From positions 3,727 to 67,726 of the forward strand of contig DAORMJ010000020.1 of assembly GCA_035440445.1 (NCBI GenBank): 64,000 nucleotides of DNA. Direction: 5' to 3'. Origin of the DNA: Ga0077548 sp035440445. Lineage in GTDB: Bacteria > Pseudomonadota > Alphaproteobacteria > Rhizobiales > Xanthobacteraceae. Position numbers and translations under genes: made by a program. This document shows positions 44,797 to 52,884 of the stretch, in pieces (within the stretch, counting starts at the first letter, position 1; the number at the start of each line of letters is the position of its first letter). The notes under the pieces were generated by a model, which was not told the DNA's origin, searched no databases, and saw only the letters and a list, made by a program, of their open reading frames with translations.

Positions 44797-45228
44797 CTAT
44801 TTCGCCCGGCCGTCGCAACCCTCGGCAGTGATCCGGCATTCACCGCGGCGATCGCTGCCGGCGGTTTGTTCGCAGCCGAGAAGCGCATTGCGTCGTGCGC
44901 TCTCAAGCGTGTCGCCAATTGCCCATCCGGCTCCCGGCGTTCCGGCCTGCGGGTCGAGCGCGACCGCGACGCACTGGTTTTCGAAGGACTGGATGACCCG
45001 GCAGAGCTTCTTCGTTTCCGCAGGTGCGTCTTGGGTCTGGCGGCATTCCTGGAGCGCGCGGTCTTCGGCTTCGCGGGCAGTCCTGAAGTTATAGGAGATG
45101 CCGCTGGAATAGCCGTCCCGCGCAACGTCCGCAGGCACCGCCGTGGCAACCGCTCCGAAAGCGAATACCGGCAAAACCGTCGAGCAATGCAGAAGAAGAG
45201 CGGCGGAGACCGTAGCGAATTTCTTCAT
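44797..45228 (-). CDS. DUF4189-family secreted protein
   Basis: A 143-residue periplasmic protein. The start at 45228 (MKKFATVSAALLL) gives a clear signal peptide. The mature part matches the DUF4189 pattern: GYSSGISYNFRTAREAEDRALQEC, then QCVAVALDP and GWAIGDTLESARRNALLGC, with repeated Ala-rich helices and cysteines. Members of unknown function occur widely in proteobacteria. A longer frame to 45288 has no support. Confidence 0.7.
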   Translation of the reverse strand: MKKFATVSAALLLHCSTVLPVFAFGAVATAVPADVARDGYSSGISYNFRTAREAEDRALQECRQTQDAPAETKKLCRVIQSFENQCVAVALDPQAGTPGAGWAIGDTLESARRNALLGCEQTAGSDRRGECRITAEGCDGRAK

Positions 45229-45317
45229 GTCAGGTTCCAAATGTGCAGCGCGACGCTGGTTCGACGTTGGATGCAGAAAGTCCCGCAAAATGCGGCGAGC
45301 GTCAATTTGTTGCGAAG

Positions 45318-45710
45318 TCAGCTGATCTCTATCGCGTCGATGCGTTGCGGATAAAATGCAAGCATTCCCGCGATCTTTGCGACGGCTGGATAAGGTTTCT
45401 CATAAGACCACACCGCATTCTCGCTGCGCTTTCCCTCGACCTCGAGGGTGAAATACGACGCCGTTCCTTTGTAAGGGCACCCGGTCTCATGCCGCGTCGG
45501 CGTAAAATGCTCTATGCGCGCGTCTTCGCGAGGAATGTAATGGACAGGCGGATAGGCGGCTTCCGCAAGGAGAAGCGCGCGCGAAGTTTCAGCGACGACT
45601 TTGCCGTTGAACATCACCCGCACGGTTCGCGGCTCTTCAGAGATGGAGATCGGGTGATCGGGGCCGGGGAGCAGCATATTGGTCGCCGGGGTTAGGTTAT
45701 AGTGGTGCAC
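45318..45710 (-). CDS. DUF427 domain protein
   Basis: A 130-residue cytoplasmic protein of the DUF427 family. The core RTVRVMFNGKVVAETSRALLL, PPVHYIPREDARIEHF, CPYKGTASYFTLEV and VWSYEKPYPAVAKIAGMLAFYP fits the family well. DUF427 proteins are small beta-barrels with no established role. It is upstream, on the same strand, of the DUF4189 gene (89 bp apart). Confidence 0.82.
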   Translation of the reverse strand: MHHYNLTPATNMLLPGPDHPISISEEPRTVRVMFNGKVVAETSRALLLAEAAYPPVHYIPREDARIEHFTPTRHETGCPYKGTASYFTLEVEGKRSENAVWSYEKPYPAVAKIAGMLAFYPQRIDAIEIS

Positions 45711-45831
45711 GAGAATACGAGGGCGACGGGTGCGGTCCAGTCACAAGTTTGTTGGGAAATGGACGCCATGCCACGGCGACGACACGGGGCGCGGCCGCTA
45801 GTTCCTCCGCGCAAGTGGGGGCACCTCGTCG

Positions 45832-46035
45832 ATGAAATGTCTGGCAGTATTGGGTTTTGCGGTGGTTCTTGCAGGCTGCGCGCAGACGGGGCCGGCGAGC
45901 GTTACCGCGACACCGACTGCTGAAGCGCGTTGCGAGGAATTCTCGCGAATGGCGAACGATCTTTCCGCGACCGCTTACCGGCGCGCGGCAGCACAGGAAG
46001 CCTTGCGGGCGCAGCGCTGCGCCGGACACCGATAG
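45832..46035 (+). CDS. small lipoprotein
   Basis: A 67-residue lipoprotein. Signal peptide MKCLAVLGFAVVLAGC ends in a good lipobox (L-A-G-C, C16). The mature part is short and Ala-rich with two further cysteines (ARCEEF and AQRCAG). It ends one base from the stop of the convergent hybrid kinase gene. I cannot assign a function. Confidence 0.6.
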   Translation: MKCLAVLGFAVVLAGCAQTGPASVTATPTAEARCEEFSRMANDLSATAYRRAAAQEALRAQRCAGHR

Positions 46036-46036
46036 G

Positions 46037-47953
46037 CTACAGCTTCATCGCCTTGTCGATGGCGGCTTTCAGGTCATCCTGAAGAAACGGTTTGCCAAGC
46101 CGCGGGAGTTGGATCCCCGCGTCGGGATCAAGCTCCGCATAGCCCGTCGCGAGCAGGATCGGGAGGTTGGGCTGCTGCGCCAGAATGGTCTTGGCGAGTT
46201 GCAGCCCGGTCGTACCGGGCATGGCATGGTCGGTGATTACTAAGTCTGCCTTGGTGTCCTGCAAGATCTCAAGCGCTTCGCGTGCCGAGCTCGCTTCAAG
46301 GACGGTGTGGCCGAGATCTTCCAGCATCGCCGCCGTATTCATCAGCACAAGGCTGTCGTCATCGACGGCTACGATGACCAGAGGCCGCGAAGCATTGTCG
46401 GCCCTCGCTGGCTTTTCGGTCTCTTCGGCAACATCGCTATTGGCGACAGGAAGCAGGATCTCCGCCATGGTTCCGGCGCCGGGCTGGCTCGTTAGCCGGA
46501 AGGCTCCGCCTGCCTGTTCTGCCATTCCCTGCACCATGGAGAGGCCCAGTCCCGTGCCTTTTCCGATGCCTTTGGTCGTAAAAAACGGATCGGTCGCCTG
46601 CCGAAGCGTGTCGGCGTCCATCCCATGCCCGCTGTCCTTCATGACGATGGAAACATAGTCGCCGCCGGGAAGGTCGGACGCGGGGTTGCGCGAGTTGCGG
46701 AGCGTAATGGAGATAGACCCGCCATCGGGCATCGCGTCGCGCGCGTTGAACGCCAGGTTGAGGAGGGCGCTCTCCAGTTGGTTGGGATCTGCGAGCACGT
46801 TCGGGATCTGGCCTTCGAATAAGGCTTCGACATTGAATGCGGGGCCAAGCGAGCGTTGCAGGAGTTCGCGCGTCTCGCCGATGAGCCGCGGCATATCGAT
46901 GACGCGCTTCTCGATGTCCTGACGACGCGCGAAAGCAAGCATGCGCTGGGTGAGTGCCGAACCGCGTTCGGTCGCGCGCATGGCGTTCTGAATGAGGGGT
47001 GTGATCTGCGCGTTGTCGGGCGTGCGCTTGCGCAGCAGTTCAAGGCTGCTCTGGATGACCATCAGTAGATTGTTGAAGTCGTGCGCAACGCCACCGGTCA
47101 GTTTGCCGATCGCTTCCATCTTCTGCGAATGAAACAGCTGCTCGCGGGTGCGCTCAAGCGCCAGCCGGGTTTCTTCCCGCTCGGTAATGTCACGCGTGAT
47201 CTTCGCGAAACCAATTACCCCGAGACGCTCGTCGATAATCGGATCGATCACGATGTGCGCGATGAATCTCGTGCCGTCCTTGCGTACACGGTAGGACTCC
47301 CGTTCAAACCGGCCGTCGCGAAGGGCGGTTTCGAGGGCTCTCTGGGGTGCGCCGGCGAGGCGTTCCTCTTCGGTATAGAAGCGGGAAAAGTGCTGGCCCA
47401 GTATTTCGGACGCGCTATAGCCCTTGATCCGCTCGGCGCCGGTATTCCAGCTCGCCACCCGGCCATCGGGATCAAGCATGTAGATCGCATAGTCGGTGAC
47501 GCCTTCCACGAGCAGCCGGAACTGCTGTTCGCTTTGACGAAGTGCGTCCCGAGCCGTTTTGCGGCCGGTCAGATCCCGCGTAACGACTGCGAAGCCTTCG
47601 AGACCGCCGGAGCTGTTGAGAATTGCGGTAAGCGTCGTGTGAGCCCAGAACTGGCTGTGGTCTTTCCTGATGCGCCAGCCTTCTACCTCGTAGGTGCCGC
47701 TTTGAGCGGCTACCGCAAGAGCGTGTTGCGGAAGGCCCAGGCCGCGGTCTTCTTGGCTGTATAACAGCGAGAAGTTCTCTCCGACGATTTCAGCTTCTTT
47801 GTAACCTTTGAGACGCTCGGCGCCGGTATTCCAGCTCGCAACCGTACCGCTTGGGTCGAGCATATAGATTGCGTGATCGCTGATGGCATCGAGCAACTGC
47901 CGGTACCTGCCATCATCTGTTCGCATTGCAATGAAGTACCCAGCGGAATTCAA
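46037..47953 (-). CDS. PAS-PAS hybrid sensor histidine kinase with receiver domain
   Basis: A 638-residue soluble-looking hybrid kinase, no membrane span. PAS1 (about 15-130) and PAS2 (about 142-258) share nearly the same core (AIYMLDP-x-G-x-VASWNTGAER). A HisKA domain has H291 in GGVAHDFNNLL, a HATPase_c domain follows with N-box AFNARDAM, DSGHGMD and GTGLGLSM, and a C-terminal REC domain has DDD 531-533, phospho-acceptor D575 (VITDHAMPG) and K621. No partner regulator is adjacent, so the output is unknown. ATG at 47953 or ten codons in (47926) are possible. Confidence 0.9.
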   Translation of the reverse strand: MNSAGYFIAMRTDDGRYRQLLDAISDHAIYMLDPSGTVASWNTGAERLKGYKEAEIVGENFSLLYSQEDRGLGLPQHALAVAAQSGTYEVEGWRIRKDHSQFWAHTTLTAILNSSGGLEGFAVVTRDLTGRKTARDALRQSEQQFRLLVEGVTDYAIYMLDPDGRVASWNTGAERIKGYSASEILGQHFSRFYTEEERLAGAPQRALETALRDGRFERESYRVRKDGTRFIAHIVIDPIIDERLGVIGFAKITRDITEREETRLALERTREQLFHSQKMEAIGKLTGGVAHDFNNLLMVIQSSLELLRKRTPDNAQITPLIQNAMRATERGSALTQRMLAFARRQDIEKRVIDMPRLIGETRELLQRSLGPAFNVEALFEGQIPNVLADPNQLESALLNLAFNARDAMPDGGSISITLRNSRNPASDLPGGDYVSIVMKDSGHGMDADTLRQATDPFFTTKGIGKGTGLGLSMVQGMAEQAGGAFRLTSQPGAGTMAEILLPVANSDVAEETEKPARADNASRPLVIVAVDDDSLVLMNTAAMLEDLGHTVLEASSAREALEILQDTKADLVITDHAMPGTTGLQLAKTILAQQPNLPILLATGYAELDPDAGIQLPRLGKPFLQDDLKAAIDKAMKL

Positions 47954-48031
47954 TTCCTGTCGCCCCCGAAGCGTGCATCTGCCGCGAACGCGCTAAATAC
48001 CAATTAGTTCCTCAGAAAATCTCTAAAATGC

Positions 48032-48062
48032 AAAAAAATTCCCGCTGGCCTGCGCCAGCGGG
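48032..48062 (-). terminator. intrinsic terminator of the DUF3309 gene
   Basis: Stem CCCGCTGGC / GCCAGCGGG (48041-48049 with 48054-48062), four-base loop, then on the minus strand AA and seven T (48038-48032). It lies 23 bp after the DUF3309 stop and ahead of the hybrid kinase, so it ends the DUF3309 transcript. Confidence 0.85.
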
Positions 48063-48084
48063 GCATTTTTGTTCGCATGGGCGG

Positions 48085-48249
48085 TCAAATACGGCCCATC
48101 AAGACCAATATTAGCAGGATGACGATCACCAACCCGAGGCCACCGCCTCCGTAGTAACCGGTGCCATAGAACGGGCCTCCGCCTAAGCCGGAGAAGCCAC
48201 CCAGCAGGATAACGATTAAAACGATCAGAAGGATCGTGCCTAGGGACAT
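48085..48249 (-). CDS. DUF3309 small glycine-rich membrane protein
   Basis: A 54-residue protein. MSLGTILLIVLIVILLGGF is a membrane helix, followed by a Gly/Tyr-rich loop and a second helix (GLGLVIVILLILVLMG). This pattern is the DUF3309 family of alphaproteobacteria, of unknown role. The start at 48249 is chosen because upstream in-frame sequence is a hairpin region, not coding-like. Intrinsic terminator follows. Confidence 0.78.
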   Translation of the reverse strand: MSLGTILLIVLIVILLGGFSGLGGGPFYGTGYYGGGGLGLVIVILLILVLMGRI

Positions 48250-48281
48250 CGTGCAGCCTCCATTGCCACCGCCCGAAAAAG

Positions 48282-48313
48282 AAAACCCGGAGGCGAGGCG
48301 CTCTCCGGGTTTT
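48282..48313 (-). promoter_or_regulatory. terminator-like hairpin in the DUF3309 leader
   Basis: AAAACCCGGAG (48282-48292) pairs perfectly with CTCCGGGTTTT (48303-48313), an 11-bp stem with a ten-base loop. On the minus strand it ends in TTTT and continues CTTTTT toward DUF3309. It could be an attenuator, a terminator of upstream minus-strand transcription, or part of a small RNA. Confidence 0.5.
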
Positions 48314-48404
48314 GGTGCCGACCGCCCGGGGGGAAAGGCGTTGTTCGACAGGCAGGTAATTCGCGTAGAGAGCATATGTTCCTGCTCACGGCGGATTTAT
48401 TTGT

Positions 48405-48671
48405 GTGTCGAAGTCAACAGGCGCAAAGGAACCTCGCAGACGGGAGCTGCGTTACACGATCATGCGAGTCCTCGAATATTGCCATGCCAGTGCGGTCGAA
48501 GCGGTCAACAAGGCCAACGACCCCACATTGCCTGAGGAAGCCCGCGTTGAGTGGGCGCGCATCGCGAGGGTCTGGAAGGATATTAGTCAACACTACGATA
48601 GGATCGAGGATAGTCCTTCGGAGGATCGAACCATGGATGTTGCACCAATCCATGCCGGGACGCTTCACTGA
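48405..48671 (+). CDS. hypothetical small protein
   Basis: An 88-residue protein I do not recognise. It is mostly helical and charged in its middle (YTIMRVLEYCHASAVEAVNKA; ARIARVWKDISQHYDRIED) with basic N-terminus. GTG at 48405 is the likely start, an ATG at 48462 an alternative. No good ribosome site. The ~125 bp to the MFS gene shows nothing notable. Confidence 0.5.
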   Translation: MSKSTGAKEPRRRELRYTIMRVLEYCHASAVEAVNKANDPTLPEEARVEWARIARVWKDISQHYDRIEDSPSEDRTMDVAPIHAGTLH

Positions 48672-48796
48672 TATCGCGCGCTTTGACGTGCTTTAATTCG
48701 AAGTGCATTAAACAGCGTGCAGCTACGAAAAATCTTGGCATCGCCTGTCCATAGGAACCGGTCTATACGTGACCGAATATTTGGAATCGCGATCCT

Positions 48797-50014
48797 ATGG
48801 CGGGCAGAATTTTTTACGGCTGGTGGATGGTTGCCACTTGCCTCGTTATCGCGATCTTCAGTTGGGGATTGGGTGTCTTCGGGAGTGGTGTGTATCTTCA
48901 CGCCATCGCAGAGCGGCACGGCTGGTCGGTCGGCTCGATTTCCTCGGCAATCACAGTCTCCATTTTGCTGTCTTCCGTTTTGTCAGCCTTTACCGGCCCT
49001 GCGGTCGGCAAGTACGGCCCGAAACCGGTGCTTGGAACTGGCGCAGTTCTCCTCGCTCTAGGGCTATTCGTGACCGGGCAGGTGAGCGAGCCTTGGCACG
49101 TCTTCGCGGCCTTCGCGCTCGCAGGAATCGGAAACTCATGCATTTCGGTCACGGCGCTATCGGCGACGCTTTCCCCATGGTTTGAGCGGCATCAGGGCAG
49201 GGCGGTTTCTACCGCAATGCTCGGCGCTTCCATCGGTGGAATGACATCCACGCCGCTTCTGATTTTTGCGATTTCTCGCCTTGGTCTCGAACAGGCAATG
49301 ATGTGGAGCGCAGTCGCAGCGCTATGCGTCGTCTTCCCGCTCGCGGTTTTCGTTCTGCGAAAATCGCCTGCCGAGATGGGTCTCTATCCCGATGGCGAAC
49401 CGCCCGCGCCGAAGAGCAACGAGAGCGCGGTGCGGGTTTGGGGCCGGGGCGAGGCGATGCGCACATGGGCCTTTGCCAGCGTCGTAATCGCGTTTGCTCT
49501 GGGCCTCGGCGTGCAGCTCGGATTTCTGACCCATCACGTATCGCTGGCGGTACCGGCCATGGGCGCGGGAGGTGCCGCTTTTATCGTCTCCATCACCGCC
49601 GTGACGGCTTTCCTCGGCCGCGTGGCGCTGGCGCGCTGGGCCGACCATGTCGATCTTCGTGTGACAACGGCAGGTGTCCTTATCCTTGCGGCTGTAGCGG
49701 TGGCGTCGATCGCCGCCGTTCCCGCAGTATGGATGCTGATCGCCGCGAGCCTTGCCTTCGGCCTTACAACAGGCAACGTGACCACGCTGTCGCCGATCAT
49801 CGTCCGGCGTGAGTTCGGGCCGGAAGTCTTTGCCTCGATCTATGGGGTTTGCTGGATGTGCATCGGCTTTGCCTCCGCGCTGGGCCCGGCAATGTTCGGT
49901 TGGCTCCATGACTACTTCGGCGGATACCGCGAAGTGCTGATGCTTGCGGCGGTTCTGAATCTGATCGCTGCGGTGGTCGTGTATCTGGGACGGCCCAAGA
50001 CTCGAGTTTCATAA
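48797..50014 (+). CDS. MFS transporter
   Basis: A 405-residue major facilitator with about twelve membrane spans in two halves. The start MAGRIFYGWWMVATCLVIA and the spacing resemble the OFA/monocarboxylate-type group. A short central cytoplasmic loop (PAEMGLYPDGEPPAPKSNES, about 198-217) separates the halves. The substrate cannot be read. A PsiF-like gene follows after 108 bp. Confidence 0.85.
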   Translation: MAGRIFYGWWMVATCLVIAIFSWGLGVFGSGVYLHAIAERHGWSVGSISSAITVSILLSSVLSAFTGPAVGKYGPKPVLGTGAVLLALGLFVTGQVSEPWHVFAAFALAGIGNSCISVTALSATLSPWFERHQGRAVSTAMLGASIGGMTSTPLLIFAISRLGLEQAMMWSAVAALCVVFPLAVFVLRKSPAEMGLYPDGEPPAPKSNESAVRVWGRGEAMRTWAFASVVIAFALGLGVQLGFLTHHVSLAVPAMGAGGAAFIVSITAVTAFLGRVALARWADHVDLRVTTAGVLILAAVAVASIAAVPAVWMLIAASLAFGLTTGNVTTLSPIIVRREFGPEVFASIYGVCWMCIGFASALGPAMFGWLHDYFGGYREVLMLAAVLNLIAAVVVYLGRPKTRVS

Positions 50015-50122
50015 GTAGAAACCTGCGGGATTTTCCCCCGTCATTTTACGGTCGCAATCTCTGCCTTCGCTAGGCTCCCGCATCTCCGGAATCGTTCCGG
50101 GGGGCGATGGAGGAATACTGAA

Positions 50123-50365
50123 ATGCGTACGATCATTCTGGCGCTTGCGCTGACGTTTGCCGCCACGGCTGCCAACGCGCAGGCGAGCTGCAATGCGACT
50201 GCGGTCGAAAAGAAGTACAACGGCGCCGCGAAGACCAGCTTCCTGAAGAAGTGCGAAACCGACGCCAAGAGCTCCTGCGACAAGCAGGCGGCCGACAAGA
50301 AGCTCAACGGCGCGGCCAAGACCAGCTTCACGAACAAATGCGTGAAAGACGCCGTCGGCAGCTAA
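50123..50365 (+). CDS. PsiF-repeat small periplasmic protein
   Basis: An 80-residue secreted protein. A signal peptide (about 1-20, ending AANAQA) precedes two tandem PsiF-type repeats, KKYNGAAKTSFLKKCETDA and KKLNGAAKTSFTNKCVKDA, each with a cysteine. PsiF proteins were found as phosphate-starvation-induced in E. coli; the function is unknown. GGAGG nine bases before the ATG, a small hairpin (50086-50100) upstream and an intrinsic terminator after it suggest a single-gene transcript. Confidence 0.78.
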   Translation: MRTIILALALTFAATAANAQASCNATAVEKKYNGAAKTSFLKKCETDAKSSCDKQAADKKLNGAAKTSFTNKCVKDAVGS

Positions 50366-50389
50366 CACCAGCTTCGATCTGTTTGGGAG

Positions 50390-50420
50390 CGCCGGGCCGT
50401 TTCGTCCCGGCGTTTCTTTT
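50390..50420 (+). terminator. intrinsic terminator after the PsiF-like gene
   Basis: CGCCGGG (50390-50396) pairs with CCCGGCG (50406-50412), followed by TTTCTTTT (50413-50420). It lies 25 bp after the PsiF-like stop and just before the convergent MDR gene's stop. Confidence 0.85.
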
Positions 50421-50422
50421 CG

Positions 50423-51415
50423 TCAAGCAACCCGTACCATGCGTTTGCCACGATTGTCCCCGTTCAGGAGACCGATCAGCGCCTTCGGCGTGTTCTCGAT
50501 GCCGTCGAGCACGTCTTCCTGCACCTTGAGCTTTCCGGCGGCGACCCAGCCCTGCAACTCTGCAACAGCCTTCATCGCCTGACTGTAGTAATCCATGACG
50601 ATGAAGCCCTGTACGCGTAGGCGCTTCACGACGATCAATCCGGGCACGCCACGCGGACCGGCAGCGGGAGCCGCGCCGTCATACGCCGAAACCGCACCGC
50701 AGCAGGCAATGCGTCCATGCAGTTTCATCTGGGACAGGCACGCCTCGAAGATGTCGCCGCCGACATTGTCGAAATAGACGTCGATTCCATCGGGGCAGGC
50801 GGCTTTGAGCGATTTGAAAACGGGCCCCGCCTTGTAATCGACCACGTCGTCGAACCCGAGTTCGGACTTGAGCCAGTCGCATTTGTCTTTGCCGCCGGCG
50901 ATCCCGACCACACGGCAACCTTTGATCTTCGCGATCTGCCCAACAAGCGATCCGACCGAACCGGCCGCGGCCGACACCACCACCGTTTCGCCGGCTTTGG
51001 GCTGACCGACGTCGAGGAGGCCGAAATAGGCTGTGAGGCCTGCGATGCCGTAGACGCTAAGCAGATGCGTCATGGGCGTGACATTGGGTACTTTTAGAAG
51101 CTTTTTCGCCGGCAGCACCGCGTATTCTTGCCAGCCGGTATCCGCAAAGACGAGATCGCCTTTGGCAAAATTCGGCGCTTTGCTCTCGACGACTTCGGAA
51201 ATGGAGCCTCCCGCCATGACCGTTCCGGCACCGACGGCCTCGCGATAGGTCGCGCCCTGCATCCAGGCGCGGTTCGCTGCATCGAGGGAGATGAGCCTGA
51301 TCCTCAACAGCACCTCACCATCCTGCGGCGAGGGCATCGCGCTCTCTTGCAGTTTGAAATGCTCGGGTCCGAGTTTTCCCTTCGGGGTCTCGGCGAGAAG
51401 AATTTGACGGTTCAT
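50423..51415 (-). CDS. NADP-dependent MDR oxidoreductase (CurA / leukotriene B4 dehydrogenase type)
   Basis: A 330-residue zinc-independent medium-chain reductase of the CurA/PTGR group, which reduces the alkenal or enone double bond with NADPH. The GroES-like N-terminus is followed by LTAYFGLLDVGQPKAGETVVV and the nucleotide-binding loop SAAAGSVGSLVGQIAKIKG with the typical AAxGxxG motif. No catalytic zinc ligands are seen. It follows a DUF815 ATPase gene by 13 bp on the same strand. The substrate is uncertain. Confidence 0.88.
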   Translation of the reverse strand: MNRQILLAETPKGKLGPEHFKLQESAMPSPQDGEVLLRIRLISLDAANRAWMQGATYREAVGAGTVMAGGSISEVVESKAPNFAKGDLVFADTGWQEYAVLPAKKLLKVPNVTPMTHLLSVYGIAGLTAYFGLLDVGQPKAGETVVVSAAAGSVGSLVGQIAKIKGCRVVGIAGGKDKCDWLKSELGFDDVVDYKAGPVFKSLKAACPDGIDVYFDNVGGDIFEACLSQMKLHGRIACCGAVSAYDGAAPAAGPRGVPGLIVVKRLRVQGFIVMDYYSQAMKAVAELQGWVAAGKLKVQEDVLDGIENTPKALIGLLNGDNRGKRMVRVA

Positions 51416-51428
51416 GGCTTTCCTCTTT

Positions 51429-52271
51429 TCAAGAGAGCTTCACACCTTTGCGGCCGGCGAGATCCTGCACGAACTGCCAGGCAACGCGGCCGGAACGCGA
51501 TCCGCGCGTCGTCGCCCATTCGAGTGCTTCGCGCCGCAACTGCTCCGGCTCGACCGGGATTTTGAAGTGCAAAACATAGCCGTGCACCATCGCGAGGAAT
51601 TCGTCCTGCGAGCAGCGATGGAAGCCGAGCCAGAGTCCGAAGCGGTCGGAGAGCGAAACCTTCTCTTCCACGGCCTCGCCGGGATTAATCGCAGTCGAAC
51701 GCTCGTTCTCGACCATCTCGCGCGCGAGGAGGTGACGGCGGTTCGAGGTCGCATAGAGGATGACGTTGTCCGGCCGGCCTTCGACGCCGCCATCGAGCAC
51801 CGCTTTCAGCGATTTGTACGAGGTGTCGTCGCCGTCGAAGGAAAGATCGTCGCAGAACACGATGAAGCGGTCGGTCGTCTTGCGCAGAAGGTTCATCAGG
51901 ACCGGCAGCGTTTCGATGTCTTCGCGGTGAATTTCGATCAGTTTCAGGTTCTTCGTCTGCGCGTTGATCGAAGCATGCACCGCTTTGACGAGCGATGACT
52001 TGCCCATGCCTCGCGCGCCCCAAAGCAGCGCGTTGTTCGCAGGCAGCCCCTTGGCGAAACGCTCGGTATTTTCGACCAGCGTGTCCCGCATCCGGTCGAT
52101 CCCCTTGAGTAGCATCATTTCCACCCGATTGACCCGGGCCACGGGATCGAGCCGTTTCTGGGCCGCGTTCCATACGAAAGCTTCGGCAGCCCCGAAATCA
52201 GGAGCCTCGATCGCCGGAGGAGCCCAGCGGTCAACGGCGCCGGCGATGCGGGCGAGGGCGTCGGCGAGCAT
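51429..52271 (-). CDS. DUF815 AAA-type ATPase
   Basis: A 280-residue P-loop ATPase of the DUF815 family. Walker A GARGMGKSSLV and a Walker B-like IVFCDDLSF are clear, plus sensor-like ILYATSNRRHL, so it is an AAA+ relative. Function is unknown. The ATG at 52271 is the only ATG for the domain; the frame extends upstream to a TTG at 52367. It diverges from yajC and precedes the MDR gene. Confidence 0.82.
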   Translation of the reverse strand: MLADALARIAGAVDRWAPPAIEAPDFGAAEAFVWNAAQKRLDPVARVNRVEMMLLKGIDRMRDTLVENTERFAKGLPANNALLWGARGMGKSSLVKAVHASINAQTKNLKLIEIHREDIETLPVLMNLLRKTTDRFIVFCDDLSFDGDDTSYKSLKAVLDGGVEGRPDNVILYATSNRRHLLAREMVENERSTAINPGEAVEEKVSLSDRFGLWLGFHRCSQDEFLAMVHGYVLHFKIPVEPEQLRREALEWATTRGSRSGRVAWQFVQDLAGRKGVKLS

Positions 52272-52507
52272 GCCGAGAATCGTATCAGAGGAGGCTGGCT
52301 TGTTCCTGGGTCTTTCCTTGTCCCCGGCGGCATAGCGCGGCGGCTTTGCCGCAGGCAAGCTCCGCAAAGGCCTCGCAGAAATGGGTTTTCTGGCCTCGGA
52401 AAAGGGGCCGATTCCGTTGCAATCCGGAGTTTGGCAAGTATAGTCCCCGCCGATTTGGCGGCCAGCCGTTCGTGGCGCCCCGCCTGCCCAAAAGCCCCGA
52501 GGAGGCC

Positions 52508-52834
52508 ATGTTTATCACCCCCGCTTATGCCCAGGCAGCGCCAGCCGGCGGCAGCGACATGCTGGTGTCGTTGCTCCCCTTCATCGCGATCTTCGTGATC
52601 ATGTACTTCCTGATCCTGCGCCCGCAGCAGAAGCGCGTGAAGACCCACACCGAGATGGTGAAGAACCTGCGCCGCGGCGATACGGTCATCACCAACGGCG
52701 GCGTCATCGGCAAGATTTCGAAGGTCATCGACGATCACGAGGTCGAAATTGAAATCGCTGAAGGAGTCAAGATCCGTCAGGTTCGCCAGATGGTGACTGA
52801 GGTCCGCGCCAAGGGCGAGCCGCTCAAGGATTGA
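52508..52834 (+). CDS. yajC: preprotein translocase subunit YajC
   Basis: A 108-residue single-span protein of the SecDF-YajC complex, which helps the Sec translocon in late secretion steps. The helix MLVSLLPFIAIFVIMYFLIL (about 18-37) is followed by RPQQKRVKTHTEMVKNLRRGDTV and a beta-rich tail typical of YajC. GAGGAGG precedes the ATG at 52508. secD follows after 50 bp. Confidence 0.94.
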   Translation: MFITPAYAQAAPAGGSDMLVSLLPFIAIFVIMYFLILRPQQKRVKTHTEMVKNLRRGDTVITNGGVIGKISKVIDDHEVEIEIAEGVKIRQVRQMVTEVRAKGEPLKD

Positions 52835-52884
52835 GATAGCCTCCCTAGGCTTTCGTTGGTCCTCTCGCGTTCGGGAACCGGAAT

